Origin: Pirellula staleyi DSM 6068
GTDB lineage: Bacteria > Planctomycetota > Planctomycetia > Pirellulales > Pirellulaceae
DNA: 50,938 nt
Direction: 5' to 3'
NCBI GenBank assembly: GCA_945900945.1
Contig: CAMDKL010000024.1
Coordinates: 1 to 50,938, forward strand
In this document: in pieces, positions 1-8,253 of the stretch
Layout of the letters: every line of letters starts with the position of its first letter
Numbering within the stretch: position 1 is the first letter of the stretch
Translations under genes and position numbers: made by a program
Notes under the pieces: generated by a model
Seen by the model: only the letters and a program-made list of their open reading frames with translations
Database searches by the model: none
What the model was told of the DNA's origin: nothing

Positions 1-134
1 AGCTCCAACCTCATTCGGGTCGAAAATATCGCGTCGATTCTGCCTAGCCATAAGAGCCTCCCGCAATTGCAAACCGGATCGAAATGAAATGAACAGGCTG
101 AAAGTCTACCAAAATACAGGAATCGGCACAATAC

Positions 135-232
135 ATGTACGGATGGCCCCTGCAATTGATGTATGGATGGCCCCTGCAATTGCGCCCCTGCAATTGCTGC
201 AATTGCCACGCCTGCAATTGCCACTGCAATTG
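135..232. repeat. Short tandem repeat tract built on CTGCAATTG
   Basis: A 24-base unit at 135-158 is repeated at 159-182 with one mismatch. The core CTGCAATTG then recurs, giving six copies in all at 150, 174, 188, 197, 212 and 224. The core contains the palindrome CAATTG. The tract lies about 120 bases beyond the 3' end of the iron-uptake operon. ORFs drawn through it on either strand only read repeat units and are not credible genes. I recognise no gene in 1-353. Slippage expansion is the simplest origin. Confidence 0.8.
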
Positions 233-353
233 TGGAAGAAATCTTCGAATCGTACCGGTTCCAATTCAGGCGTTTGGCTTTGTACAAAACCGCTTGTAGC
301 CATGATCGCCCAAATGAGCAGCATCCATGTCGGCGTCGACGGCTTGCAAGGCA

Positions 354-560
354 TCATGGTCCTTCGCGCTTTAGTTCAACGAGTCGAGGCCCGATGCTGG
401 CTTTTTGACAACCGTTTACGCAACCGCTGCAACTTGACTGAGAGATCTTGGTTGGGTCAGGTTTACGAACGATGCCTACCCAGAAGGAAAACCATGATCG
501 CAGGACGACACCTGCGCAGATGGCAACGACTAGCATTGCAATAAAAGTTTGTAGGTTCAT
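354..560 (-). CDS. FeoB-associated Cys-rich small membrane protein
   Basis: This 68-residue protein starts at an ATG five bases after the feoB stop, with a GGAG upstream that lies inside the end of feoB. It has one N-terminal membrane segment (about residues 4-22), then a basic stretch and a Cys motif SCSGCVNGC at about residues 43-51. This layout, one helix followed by clustered Cys just after feoB, is that of the FeoB-associated Cys-rich membrane protein family. Its role is thought to be helping Fe(II) transport, perhaps by binding iron on the cytoplasmic side; that is family knowledge and not shown here. The longer 140-codon frame starting at 776 is an artefact that reads antisense-frame codons through the end of feoB. 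Confidence 0.7.
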   Translation of the reverse strand: MNLQTFIAMLVVAICAGVVLRSWFSFWVGIVRKPDPTKISQSSCSGCVNGCQKASIGPRLVELKREGP

Positions 561-565
561 GCTTT

Positions 566-2854
566 CTAGCTCCAATAACGGAAGCATTGGTAAGTTAACC
601 AAGCCCCAATATATGCCAGGGTTGTCATGTATGCGAACGAAAAAATAGGCCAACGCCATGAATTCGTTTCCCGCCGAATCGTCATCAACGTTGCAGAGCA
701 CTGCGCACACAATGCAAAGAACACCATAATCGAAAGTGCAGTGGCCAAATTGAAAACCAGCTTGCCGTCCGGCCATTCGGCCATTTGCATCTGTTTCTGA
801 AGCCCTTGACTTTCTTCATCTTGTTCGGAACCGAGTGAGTATATTGTGCCCAGGGTCGCGATGATCACTTCACGCGCTGGAAAGGATGCGATGACAGCCA
901 CTCCGATCTTCCAGTCCCAACCAAGCGGTTTTACGGCAGGTTCGATATAATGCCCAACACTCCCTAAAAAGCTCGATTCAATCAACTGGCTTCGCTGCCG
1001 ATTGACTTGCTCCTGTGCTTCGTCGATGGCTGTTTGGTTTTCTGCGAGAGATGCTTCCATCGTTGAACGCTCGTCGCTTTGTGGTTGACTCACTTGATTT
1101 TTGATCCATTCAGCCCGTGTCGAATTCAATTGTTCTAGCGTTGCCACGGATTGATCAAGCGACCTGTGGTCACCGGGGAAATAGGCTGCGGCCCAAACCA
1201 AAATGGAAGTGCAAAAAATCAAGGTGCCCGCTCGAACCACAAATGCAACCAAGCGTTCCCAAACCCGTTGGTAGATCACGATGAGCGAAGGCCATTTGTA
1301 GCTGTGCAGTTCCATCAAAAAAGTTGCCGGTTCTCCTGGGAAAAAAAACTTTTTAAGAATCCAAGCGACCGGAATCGCCACCAACGCACCGAGCGATTGC
1401 ATCAGCATCAGCACCATGCCTTGCAGCGATATCCAGCCCCCCGCATACCTTGTTGCCGGAACGAAGGCCGCGACCATTAAGATATAGACAGGTAGTCGGG
1501 CCGAACAACTCATCAGAGGTGCAATGAGCAACGTGACCATGCGGTCTTTGCGGCTTTCGATTGTTCGCGTTGCCATGATTCCAGGAACTGCGCATGCAAA
1601 CGAGGACATCAATGGCAAGAACGATTTCCCGCTCAAGCCTACCGTTGTCATGATCTTGTCCATGACAAAGGCTGCGCGAGCCATGTAGCCGCAGTCTTCT
1701 AAAATTGCGATAAACAAAAAAAGGATTGCAATCTGCGGAAGAAAAACGATTACGCCCCCGACACCCGCAAGAATGCCGTCCACGATCAAGCTGCGAAGTG
1801 CGCCTGGGCTAAGAACCGCTTCAACTCCACTACTCGCTTGTGCCTGTAGCCATTGAATGCCGTCCATCGGTAATTTTGCAAACAGCGTAATCGATTGAAA
1901 AACGAGAAACATGATCAAGACAAATACGAGCATCCCAACCCAACGATGTGTCAACCATCGATCGATCCGATCACTTGGCGACGCACTGCGAGATTCTTGT
2001 CGTACTACCGCGCCGTCGATTAGTTTTCGTACCCATGCGTATCGAGCTTTAGTCTCAAACATTGGAACTTTGCAACCCGCCGACTGAAGTCGCGTTCTGG
2101 CTTCGTCAATTCGCTCTGCAATATCGGACAGACCCGACTGGCAAAGCGTTTTTTGAAAATGCCCATCGGAATCAATCAAAAGCCGATCGACTTGAGAGGT
2201 CGAGGGTTTGCGACCTTTGGCTTCGAGCCATTCCGAGAGCAGCTTGGATTCGAGATGAAATGCAGCAGGAAACATTGTGCGAGCTAGTTGCCCAGGCTGT
2301 GGCATGGGGGCCGGAGCATTGAGCGTGTGTTCGATGGTCTTTCTTAGTTGATCAATCCCTTGCCGCTTGTTGGCCGAGGTGCAAACCACAGGCACACCTA
2401 GGCGTTGGGATAACAACTCGGCATCGACAGTCAGTCCCTCGCTGGTCACTCGGTCCCACATGTTCAGCACCACAATCACGGGCAACCCTAGCTCGTATAT
2501 TTGGCTGAAGAGGTAGAAATTGCGTTCGATATTAGCGGCATCGAGAATAACGATCGCAACCTCAGGCCTCGCTTGTTGAGGCAATTCTCCGGACAAAACA
2601 TTAACAGCAACTGCTTCGTCTGCGGAACGTGCTGCAAGCGAATAGGTTCCAGGCAAGTCGATAACGTCAATCAGGTTTGTCGTTCCGGAAAGCCGGCCAA
2701 CTTTTTGCTCGACTGTCACACCTGGATAGTTGCCGACCCGAGCGTTCATACCGCAAAGAGCATTGAACAAACTGCTCTTGCCCGTGTTTGGATTGCCTAT
2801 GAAAGCGACAACGCGAACAGATTTCTGAATCGATTCAGCCTGCAACATCAGCAC
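566..2854 (-). CDS. feoB: Ferrous iron transporter FeoB
   Basis: This 762-residue inner-membrane Fe(II) transporter has an N-terminal G-protein domain. The visible GTPase motifs are GNPNTGKSS (residues 20-28), DLPG (66-69) and NMWD (131-134). The G domain is followed by a helical regulatory region and then a polytopic membrane domain from about residue 308, with the Gate-type motifs typical of FeoB. A hydrophilic, probably coiled-coil segment rich in Gln and Glu (about residues 570-625) sits between membrane segments. Length is normal for the family. The start overlaps the end of the upstream feoA by 7 bases, so translation is probably coupled. All residues needed for GTP binding appear present. 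Confidence 0.95.
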   Translation of the reverse strand: MLMLQAESIQKSVRVVAFIGNPNTGKSSLFNALCGMNARVGNYPGVTVEQKVGRLSGTTNLIDVIDLPGTYSLAARSADEAVAVNVLSGELPQQARPEVAIVILDAANIERNFYLFSQIYELGLPVIVVLNMWDRVTSEGLTVDAELLSQRLGVPVVCTSANKRQGIDQLRKTIEHTLNAPAPMPQPGQLARTMFPAAFHLESKLLSEWLEAKGRKPSTSQVDRLLIDSDGHFQKTLCQSGLSDIAERIDEARTRLQSAGCKVPMFETKARYAWVRKLIDGAVVRQESRSASPSDRIDRWLTHRWVGMLVFVLIMFLVFQSITLFAKLPMDGIQWLQAQASSGVEAVLSPGALRSLIVDGILAGVGGVIVFLPQIAILFLFIAILEDCGYMARAAFVMDKIMTTVGLSGKSFLPLMSSFACAVPGIMATRTIESRKDRMVTLLIAPLMSCSARLPVYILMVAAFVPATRYAGGWISLQGMVLMLMQSLGALVAIPVAWILKKFFFPGEPATFLMELHSYKWPSLIVIYQRVWERLVAFVVRAGTLIFCTSILVWAAAYFPGDHRSLDQSVATLEQLNSTRAEWIKNQVSQPQSDERSTMEASLAENQTAIDEAQEQVNRQRSQLIESSFLGSVGHYIEPAVKPLGWDWKIGVAVIASFPAREVIIATLGTIYSLGSEQDEESQGLQKQMQMAEWPDGKLVFNLATALSIMVFFALCAQCSATLMTIRRETNSWRWPIFSFAYMTTLAYIGAWLTYQCFRYWS

Positions 2855-3090
2855 TCCTTGCGTACAATGACTCGTGTCGATTCGTTTTTTCGCAAGCTAA
2901 TTCTATAGCCACGAACCGCATACTCAGTGGGATCGCCCATGGGGGCGCGTCCAACCATCGAAATAGGCTCTTCTTCGATCAGCCCCATTTCCATCAAACG
3001 GCTTGCAACCACATCCTCGCCAATAATTTCAACGATAATGGCTGACTCACCTTGGCCGAGCTCATCCAACCTAATATTCGGAAGAGTCAT
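2848..3090 (-). CDS. feoA: FeoA family protein
   Basis: This 80-residue SH3-like FeoA protein contains the family pattern LGQGESAIIVEI, then SRLMEMGLIEEEPISMVGRA, and ends with YRISLRKNESTRVIV. FeoA proteins are small cytoplasmic partners that assist FeoB. The gene lies between a second FeoA-type gene, whose stop codon TAA shares one base with this ATG, and feoB, which it overlaps by 7 bases. The layout points to one transcript with coupled translation. Confidence 0.9.
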   Translation of the reverse strand: MTLPNIRLDELGQGESAIIVEIIGEDVVASRLMEMGLIEEEPISMVGRAPMGDPTEYAVRGYRISLRKNESTRVIVRKEC

Positions 3091-3455
3091 TATCCAGCAG
3101 TTGGGATAACGAAAATTTCTGCGGAATCATCTAGTCTTAAACTGATGCGTCTGCCCTCGATGCAGATCAGGCATGGTTCACCCCGGCAAACCATGCGAAC
3201 TTTACACCCCTGGTGGATCCCCAGTTCCGCCAATCTCTGCATTTGACACGGCTGACCGCACATCTCAACGATGGTACCGTGGCATTCTGGTTGCAAAAAT
3301 TCGATTGGGAGGGGAACCGAGTCGGTAATCATGGAACCACAGACTGGAAAGATTTCGTAATTGTGAAACCGCGTTGTTTCTGGCTGTCGGTCGATACCAA
3401 TTTCTAAATAGGTACGGCACTGTTTTTGTTGAGACTCAATTTCAACAACCAGCAA
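3090..3455 (-). CDS. Second FeoA-domain protein, Cys-rich
   Basis: The C-terminal half carries a FeoA-type fold: a segment with RLAELGIHQGCKVRMV, followed by EGRRISLRLDDSAEIFV. Unlike its neighbour it has many Cys residues (C59, C66, C70, C83, C89, C94, C97 of the long form), including CGQPC, so it may bind metal or a cluster; that is inference. The 121-codon form starts at a TTG. An ATG at 3332 would give an 80-residue protein the same size as FeoA, but neither start has a clear ribosome site. It is the first gene of the feo operon, so any iron-dependent promoter should lie upstream in 3456-3690, where I found no convincing Fur box. Confidence 0.8.
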   Translation of the reverse strand: MLVVEIESQQKQCRTYLEIGIDRQPETTRFHNYEIFPVCGSMITDSVPLPIEFLQPECHGTIVEMCGQPCQMQRLAELGIHQGCKVRMVCRGEPCLICIEGRRISLRLDDSAEIFVIPTAG

Positions 3456-3691
3456 CCATTGAACTATACTCGCTCTTTTGAATTATGGAAAGCTGACTCA
3501 TAGTCATTTCTTGTCGGAATTTTGATAATTTTCGCTATGGCCGCTGTGAAAAGCTTTCTGTTGCATTCGGTTCAAGTTTCGGGGAAATCGGCACCAAATT
3601 CCTAGTATTGGATGCTAGTAAAAGTCGATGACCAGCCTAAGTGTAGGCTTCGAAGGGATATTGAAGCTAGCAAAACGGAGGGAATCGTGCG
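3456..3691. other. Divergent intergenic region, feo operon and exporter
   Basis: Together with the small ORF that follows, this forms a 342-base gap between the minus-strand feo operon and the plus-strand exporter gene. It is fairly A+T-rich around 3460-3545 and must hold promoters for both sides. I see no clear -35/-10 pair or known operator. Confidence 0.4.
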
Positions 3692-3781
3692 ATGGAAAAG
3701 CTTACGCAACGGTCTTTTTCGGAACAGCTAGTCACAGTTTCTTTTGAAGTCCCAGATTTTCAAACTGTCGAAAACGAGTGA
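3692..3781 (+). CDS. Possible 29-residue small protein or leader peptide
   Basis: An ATG at 3692 is preceded by GGAGGG nine bases upstream, a strong Shine-Dalgarno site in a genome where many genes lack one. The frame runs 29 codons to a TGA and ends 16 bases before the exporter start. The exporter itself has no Shine-Dalgarno site, so this short frame could couple or regulate its translation. The peptide matches no family I know and carries no regulatory codon run. Chance occurrence remains possible. Confidence 0.35.
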   Translation: MEKLTQRSFSEQLVTVSFEVPDFQTVENE

Positions 3782-3797
3782 GTTCTAGTAAACTCCT

Positions 3798-6700
3798 ATG
3801 GCTTACATCAGTCGCGATGGCAGTCAAGGCAACGGAATACCCGTGCCTAAGAAGTCGAAAGGCTATAGAGTGCAACAACCGTCATTGGATGGAAAAACGT
3901 TTTACGACCGTTGGGGATGGCTAATCCTCATCGCCAGCTTGGCGTGTGTACCGTTCGCTTTTTTTGGAGCGGCCAAAGCCATCCAAAGCAATGTGAACAA
4001 GGTGGAGGACTGGCTTCCCAAGTCGTTTGCAGAGACGGCTGAGCTAGCTTGGTTTCGAAAGAACTTCCCATCGGACCAATTTATTTTGGTGAGTTGGGAG
4101 GGGTGCAAGCTGGCGGAGAACCCGGAACTAGGTGCTGAAGGGGACGACCCTCGAATAGCCAAACTGGCGGCATTGGTTGCACCTCCAGATTCAGACTCCA
4201 CCGATATCGATTTTGTCGAAGCAAAAAAGTATTTTAAGGGCGTATCGACAGGCCGTCAGCTTATTGAGCAGTTAACGACAGGACCACATCCGCTTGAGTA
4301 TTCTGAGGCGATTGAGCGGCTCAAGGGGCAAGTACTCGGTCCGGACGGGCGTCAGACTTGTGTAATAGTTTCGCTGGACCCTGAGACGACAGTAAAGTTA
4401 AAACCAATCCTTGGTCACGGACAAGTGCGTATTTTTCGTCCGAATGTTCCTCCGGGAGTTCTTCGTCGATTAATAGCGCAGGCCGGAATTCCTGACGAGC
4501 AGCTGCATCTTGGTGGCCCTCCTGTCGACAATATATCGATCGATGAGGAAGGCGAACGCACATTGGTTCGGCTTGCAGGGTTTTCTGGGCTGATTGGCCT
4601 CGGGCTGGCGTGGTGGTCTCTTCGAAGCGTTGTCCTTACCTTCATCGTTTTTGGATGTGCAGTGACAAGTGCGGCTTCCTCGCTTGCGATGATTTGGGCG
4701 ACAGGCGAAACGGTTGATGCCATCGTGCTTTCGATGCCTTCCTTGGTGTATGTACTAGCAATATCGGGTGCTGTCCATTTCGTCAACTATTACAAGGATG
4801 CGGTTCAGGTCGGCGGCTTGAAGGGAGCGACCGAACGGGCAGTCATACATGCGCTGAAACCAGCGACCCTTGGTTCGACAACGACGTCACTTGGTCTCTT
4901 GTCGCTCTGCGCTAGTGAGCTAACCCCAATCCGGAAATTTGGTATTTACGCGGCTTCGGGGGTGATGATTCTGACCGTAGTTCTTTTTCTATTGTTGCCT
5001 GCTGCATTGCATTTGATCCGTTATGCGAAACGCTGGGTCGTTGAGGAGGTCCCTGACGAGGTAAAAGGGCTTGCTCGAAGTACGGGATCGCAGCCAACCG
5101 AAGACTCGTACAGTGAAAAGTGGTGGGCCAGCGTAGCGACATTTATAGTAAAGCACCATTTTGGGGTGGCGACGGCTTGTATTCTTTTCGTCTTAACGGT
5201 TGGCTTTGGCTTGACCCGAACCAAGACTAGTATCGATTTGCTAGAGCTTTTTGATTCGCAGGCTCGAATTCTCAAAGACTATCGCTGGCTTGAAAAGAAT
5301 TTGGGAATGCTCGTCCCTCTCGAAATTGTGGTTCAGTTTGATAAGGATAGCGTTGCAAAGTCGGAGGAAACTCGCTCAGGACAAATCGATTCGGACGAGA
5401 ACGCCGGACTTGAGGATGCCACACGCCTAACCTTTTTGGAGCGAATGGAAACCATCGTTCAAATCCAAGATTCCATTCGAGATCAATTTGGCGAAAACGG
5501 ATCGAAGATTGTTGGACGGAGCATGTCGGCCGCAACTTTTGCGTCCAGTTTGCCCTCCCAGGGGCTAAGTTTGAAAAAGTACATGGAGCGACGGGTATAC
5601 AACAAGGCATTGGAGAGTAACCGCGAAGAATTCATCAAATCTGGGTTCTTGAGAATTGATCAAGCTACCGGTGCCGAACTTTGGCGTATCAGTCTGAGAG
5701 TCGCAGCATTTCAAGGAGTTGATTATGGTCAATTTGTGCACGAGCTCCGAGCAGCTGTTTCTCCGATCATTGATGCCCACGGTGACCGTGTAAGGATACT
5801 AAAGCAAATCGCCGCATGGACCGGTGATATGAAATTCACAGGAAAACGAATCGTAATTTGGGATCCGATCATCAATCGAGCGGACTCCGTTGGAGAAGAA
5901 ACGGTATCTAAATTGAAGTCAGATGAACTCTCCTCACTTTTGGGTAAGGCTCGAGTCAACGTTCAAAGACTATCACAAGATCCAGCTTCGATGCCGTTGG
6001 TTCAATTGCAAAAGCTGAGCGAGTTCGATGCGGTAATTTTGACCGGTGCTTTTTCTGAAGCCGAAATTGGAACGCTTGGAGTCACGCTCGGAAAAGTCAT
6101 CGATCTTCAAGCACTCGAAGCGAATTCGCCGAAGGCAATGGTTTCCTCTGTTTACACGGGAGTTGTGCCGATCGTATACAAAGCTCAACGAGCTTTGCTT
6201 CAAAGTCTAGTAGAAAGCACATTCTGGTCATTCATTACAATTACACCGCTCATGATGTTCGTTTCTCGAAGCGTTAGAGCGGGAATTGTTGCAATGATTC
6301 CAAACGTATTGCCGGTTTTGGTGATTTTCGGTTTGATGGGTTGGTTGAATATTCCGATCGATATCGGTTCCATGATGTCAGCAAGTATTGCGTTAGGTGT
6401 TGCGGTGGACGACACCATTCATTTCCTTTCTTGGTTTCGTGGTGATCTACATCAGTTGAAAGATCGGCGCAAAGCCATTATCGCTTGCTACAAACGATGT
6501 GCCACTCCGACACTGCAGGCTGCTTGTATCAGTGGTTTGGGATTGTCGGTCTTTGCATTTAGTACGTTTACGCCAACGCAAAGGTTTGGTTGGTTGATGT
6601 TGACGATCCTGGTTGCGGGCGTGATAGCCGAACTAATATTGCTTCCAGCGATCCTCGCCGGTCCACTTGGAAAAGTTTTCGAACCCAGCCAATCGCGACA

Positions 6701-6815
6701 TAGCACCGTTTCGCGATACATGCTCATTATGCGGTATGAATTGCGCCGGCGTTTCGATCGAAAGTCGCGGGTGACGCCTTCGGTTACCGAAGGGGATTTC
6801 CAAAGCGCCGCTTGA
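3798..6815 (+). CDS. RND/MMPL-family exporter
   Basis: This 1005-residue inner-membrane protein has the RND layout: one N-terminal helix (about residues 39-57), a large extracytoplasmic loop to about residue 255, a block of five or six helices, a central helix near 450, a second large loop, and a final block of helices from about residue 805. The last block contains GVAVDDTIHF, with the paired acidic residues typical of the proton relay of MMPL-type exporters. Substrate cannot be told from sequence; lipids, hopanoids or hydrophobic compounds are typical for this group. No membrane-fusion or outer-membrane partner is adjacent. The start is an ATG without a good Shine-Dalgarno site. The hisE gene follows on the same strand. 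Confidence 0.85.
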   Translation: MAYISRDGSQGNGIPVPKKSKGYRVQQPSLDGKTFYDRWGWLILIASLACVPFAFFGAAKAIQSNVNKVEDWLPKSFAETAELAWFRKNFPSDQFILVSWEGCKLAENPELGAEGDDPRIAKLAALVAPPDSDSTDIDFVEAKKYFKGVSTGRQLIEQLTTGPHPLEYSEAIERLKGQVLGPDGRQTCVIVSLDPETTVKLKPILGHGQVRIFRPNVPPGVLRRLIAQAGIPDEQLHLGGPPVDNISIDEEGERTLVRLAGFSGLIGLGLAWWSLRSVVLTFIVFGCAVTSAASSLAMIWATGETVDAIVLSMPSLVYVLAISGAVHFVNYYKDAVQVGGLKGATERAVIHALKPATLGSTTTSLGLLSLCASELTPIRKFGIYAASGVMILTVVLFLLLPAALHLIRYAKRWVVEEVPDEVKGLARSTGSQPTEDSYSEKWWASVATFIVKHHFGVATACILFVLTVGFGLTRTKTSIDLLELFDSQARILKDYRWLEKNLGMLVPLEIVVQFDKDSVAKSEETRSGQIDSDENAGLEDATRLTFLERMETIVQIQDSIRDQFGENGSKIVGRSMSAATFASSLPSQGLSLKKYMERRVYNKALESNREEFIKSGFLRIDQATGAELWRISLRVAAFQGVDYGQFVHELRAAVSPIIDAHGDRVRILKQIAAWTGDMKFTGKRIVIWDPIINRADSVGEETVSKLKSDELSSLLGKARVNVQRLSQDPASMPLVQLQKLSEFDAVILTGAFSEAEIGTLGVTLGKVIDLQALEANSPKAMVSSVYTGVVPIVYKAQRALLQSLVESTFWSFITITPLMMFVSRSVRAGIVAMIPNVLPVLVIFGLMGWLNIPIDIGSMMSASIALGVAVDDTIHFLSWFRGDLHQLKDRRKAIIACYKRCATPTLQAACISGLGLSVFAFSTFTPTQRFGWLMLTILVAGVIAELILLPAILAGPLGKVFEPSQSRHSTVSRYMLIMRYELRRRFDRKSRVTPSVTEGDFQSAA

Positions 6816-6933
6816 AGTGGTTGGAATCGACAAAACGCCAATTGCGATTTACCATTGGCAAGTTGTTTCCAATCACTCCTTCCAATTGCCCGCACGAGAG
6901 ATTCGCTCAGCGGGTCCCAGCAATGCTCAACCA

Positions 6934-7275
6934 ATGGCAGATGATATTTTTGATCGATTGATGGCGGAACTCCATCATCGCGTTTCCAATTTACCCGAGG
7001 GTTCTTATACCACAAAACTTCTTCAGGGTGGCATCCCAAAAATTGGGAGCAAGATCCTCGAGGAAGCCAGCGAAGTGATTGAGGCGGCAGGCGAAGAGGG
7101 CGAAGCAGGTGTGCAACACACTGTGCGAGAAGCATGCGATGTGGTTTTTCATCTTTGGGTGCTTTTGGCGAGTCGTGGCATTAGTGTAGATGCTCTGCGC
7201 AGCGAGCTGGAACGACGCGAGGGAGTCTCGGGTCTTGAAGAAAAACGTCGACGTGGACAGGAGAAGGCTTCGTGA
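6934..7275 (+). CDS. hisE: Phosphoribosyl-ATP pyrophosphatase HisE
   Basis: This 113-residue cytoplasmic enzyme hydrolyses phosphoribosyl-ATP to phosphoribosyl-AMP and pyrophosphate, the second step of histidine synthesis. It shows the MazG-like all-alpha pattern of HisE: LPEGSYTTKLLQGG, then KILEEASEVIEAA with the metal-binding Glu cluster, then REACDVVFHLWVLLA. I place the start at the ATG at 6934, since the 39 extra codons from a GTG at 6817 are not family-like. It is a stand-alone HisE, not a HisIE fusion. Its stop overlaps the hisG start by four bases. Confidence 0.92.
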   Translation: MADDIFDRLMAELHHRVSNLPEGSYTTKLLQGGIPKIGSKILEEASEVIEAAGEEGEAGVQHTVREACDVVFHLWVLLASRGISVDALRSELERREGVSGLEEKRRRGQEKAS

Positions 7276-8135
7276 GTGCAGTGACAAATCATCTACGTAT
7301 CGGCATCCCAAGCAAAGGGCGGCTCAGTGAACTAGCGACGGAATTGCTATTGCAAGCAGGACTCAACTTTCGTCGGCAAGATCGATCGTTGTTTGCGCGC
7401 GTTAGCAGCATGCCAGTCGAAATCACTTTCCTTAGAACGGACGATATTCCGACATTGTGCGCCGAGGGTGCAATCGACTTGGGTATTACCGGTAGCGATT
7501 TGGTGCAGGAGGCGAATGCGGAAGTCCAAGTTCGCATGAAGCTAGGTGTTGGCCGCTGTAAACTAGCGATCTGTGTACCGACTCATTCGGACATTGAACG
7601 ACCGAGTCAATTGGCAGGAAAAAGAGTAGCCACCAGTTTTCCGAACATCACGGAACGATTTCTTATACAGCATGGTGCGCCCGTGCATTTGGTGAAGTTG
7701 AACGGCTCGGTTGAGGTTATGATCTCGTTGGGGGTTGCCGATGCGATTGTCGACTTGGTTGAAACGGGGAGTACTTTGGCCGCAAACCAGTTGCGGATAC
7801 TGACTGAGATAGGCCATTACGAAACGGTCCTGGTTCAAAGCCCAGCTTGCCGTGACCTCGTTACGGCGGATCGAATTGTTCGTCGTTTAGAAGGGGTCGT
7901 GATAGCCCGAGACTATTCGTTGCTCGAATACAACGTTCCGAGAGCGAAACTGGCCGCAGCGGAAGCGGTTACACCGGGCTTTACATCTCCAACGGTAACC
8001 AGTTTGGAGGACAGCGGATGGTGTGCTGTTCGAGCGATGGTGAAAAGCAGCGATGTCATCTCCATCATGGAAAAGCTGGAAGCCCTAGGGGCGTTGGCGA
8101 TCCTGGAAATGTCGATCAGCAATTGCCGACTATAG
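7272..8135 (+). CDS. hisG: ATP phosphoribosyltransferase HisG, long form
   Basis: This 287-residue enzyme joins ATP and PRPP in the committed step of histidine synthesis. It starts IGIPSKGRLSE, has the PRPP-binding region around DAIVDLVETGSTLAANQL, and continues into a C-terminal ACT-like domain (about residues 215-285). It is therefore the long, homohexameric form that is feedback-inhibited by histidine and does not need HisZ. It starts with GTG overlapping hisE by four bases (GTGA), so the pair is co-translated. No other his genes are in the window. Confidence 0.95.
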   Translation: MSAVTNHLRIGIPSKGRLSELATELLLQAGLNFRRQDRSLFARVSSMPVEITFLRTDDIPTLCAEGAIDLGITGSDLVQEANAEVQVRMKLGVGRCKLAICVPTHSDIERPSQLAGKRVATSFPNITERFLIQHGAPVHLVKLNGSVEVMISLGVADAIVDLVETGSTLAANQLRILTEIGHYETVLVQSPACRDLVTADRIVRRLEGVVIARDYSLLEYNVPRAKLAAAEAVTPGFTSPTVTSLEDSGWCAVRAMVKSSDVISIMEKLEALGALAILEMSISNCRL

Positions 8136-8143
8136 AGCCATTC

Positions 8144-8163
8144 CCCGCAGACGGAGCTACGGG
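8144..8163 (+). terminator. Small hairpin after hisG
   Basis: CCCGCAG and CTACGGG can pair (6 of 7 pairs) around the loop ACGGAG, starting 8 bases after the hisG stop. There is no T-tract after it, so a classical intrinsic terminator is doubtful. It may be a degenerate intergenic repeat. Confidence 0.25.
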
Positions 8164-8253
8164 ACATGGAATGTGCCTGCTACTTTGGTATATTCGAATT
8201 TGCCGGTCGCTTAAGGTCTGTTCTGCATATTTCGCATCATTTATCGTAACGCC

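Noticed and set aside
89-544. 151-codon plus-strand frame over the repeat tract
   Set aside because: It reads through the short repeats and then antisense to the FeoB-associated gene; composition is not protein-like.
3500-3560. Possible Fur box near an A+T-rich GATAATTT segment upstream of the feo operon
   Set aside because: Only a few bases agree with the Fur consensus and there is no inverted symmetry.
6488-7135. 215-codon minus-strand frame
   Set aside because: Antisense to the exporter end and hisE, both well supported; no domain seen.
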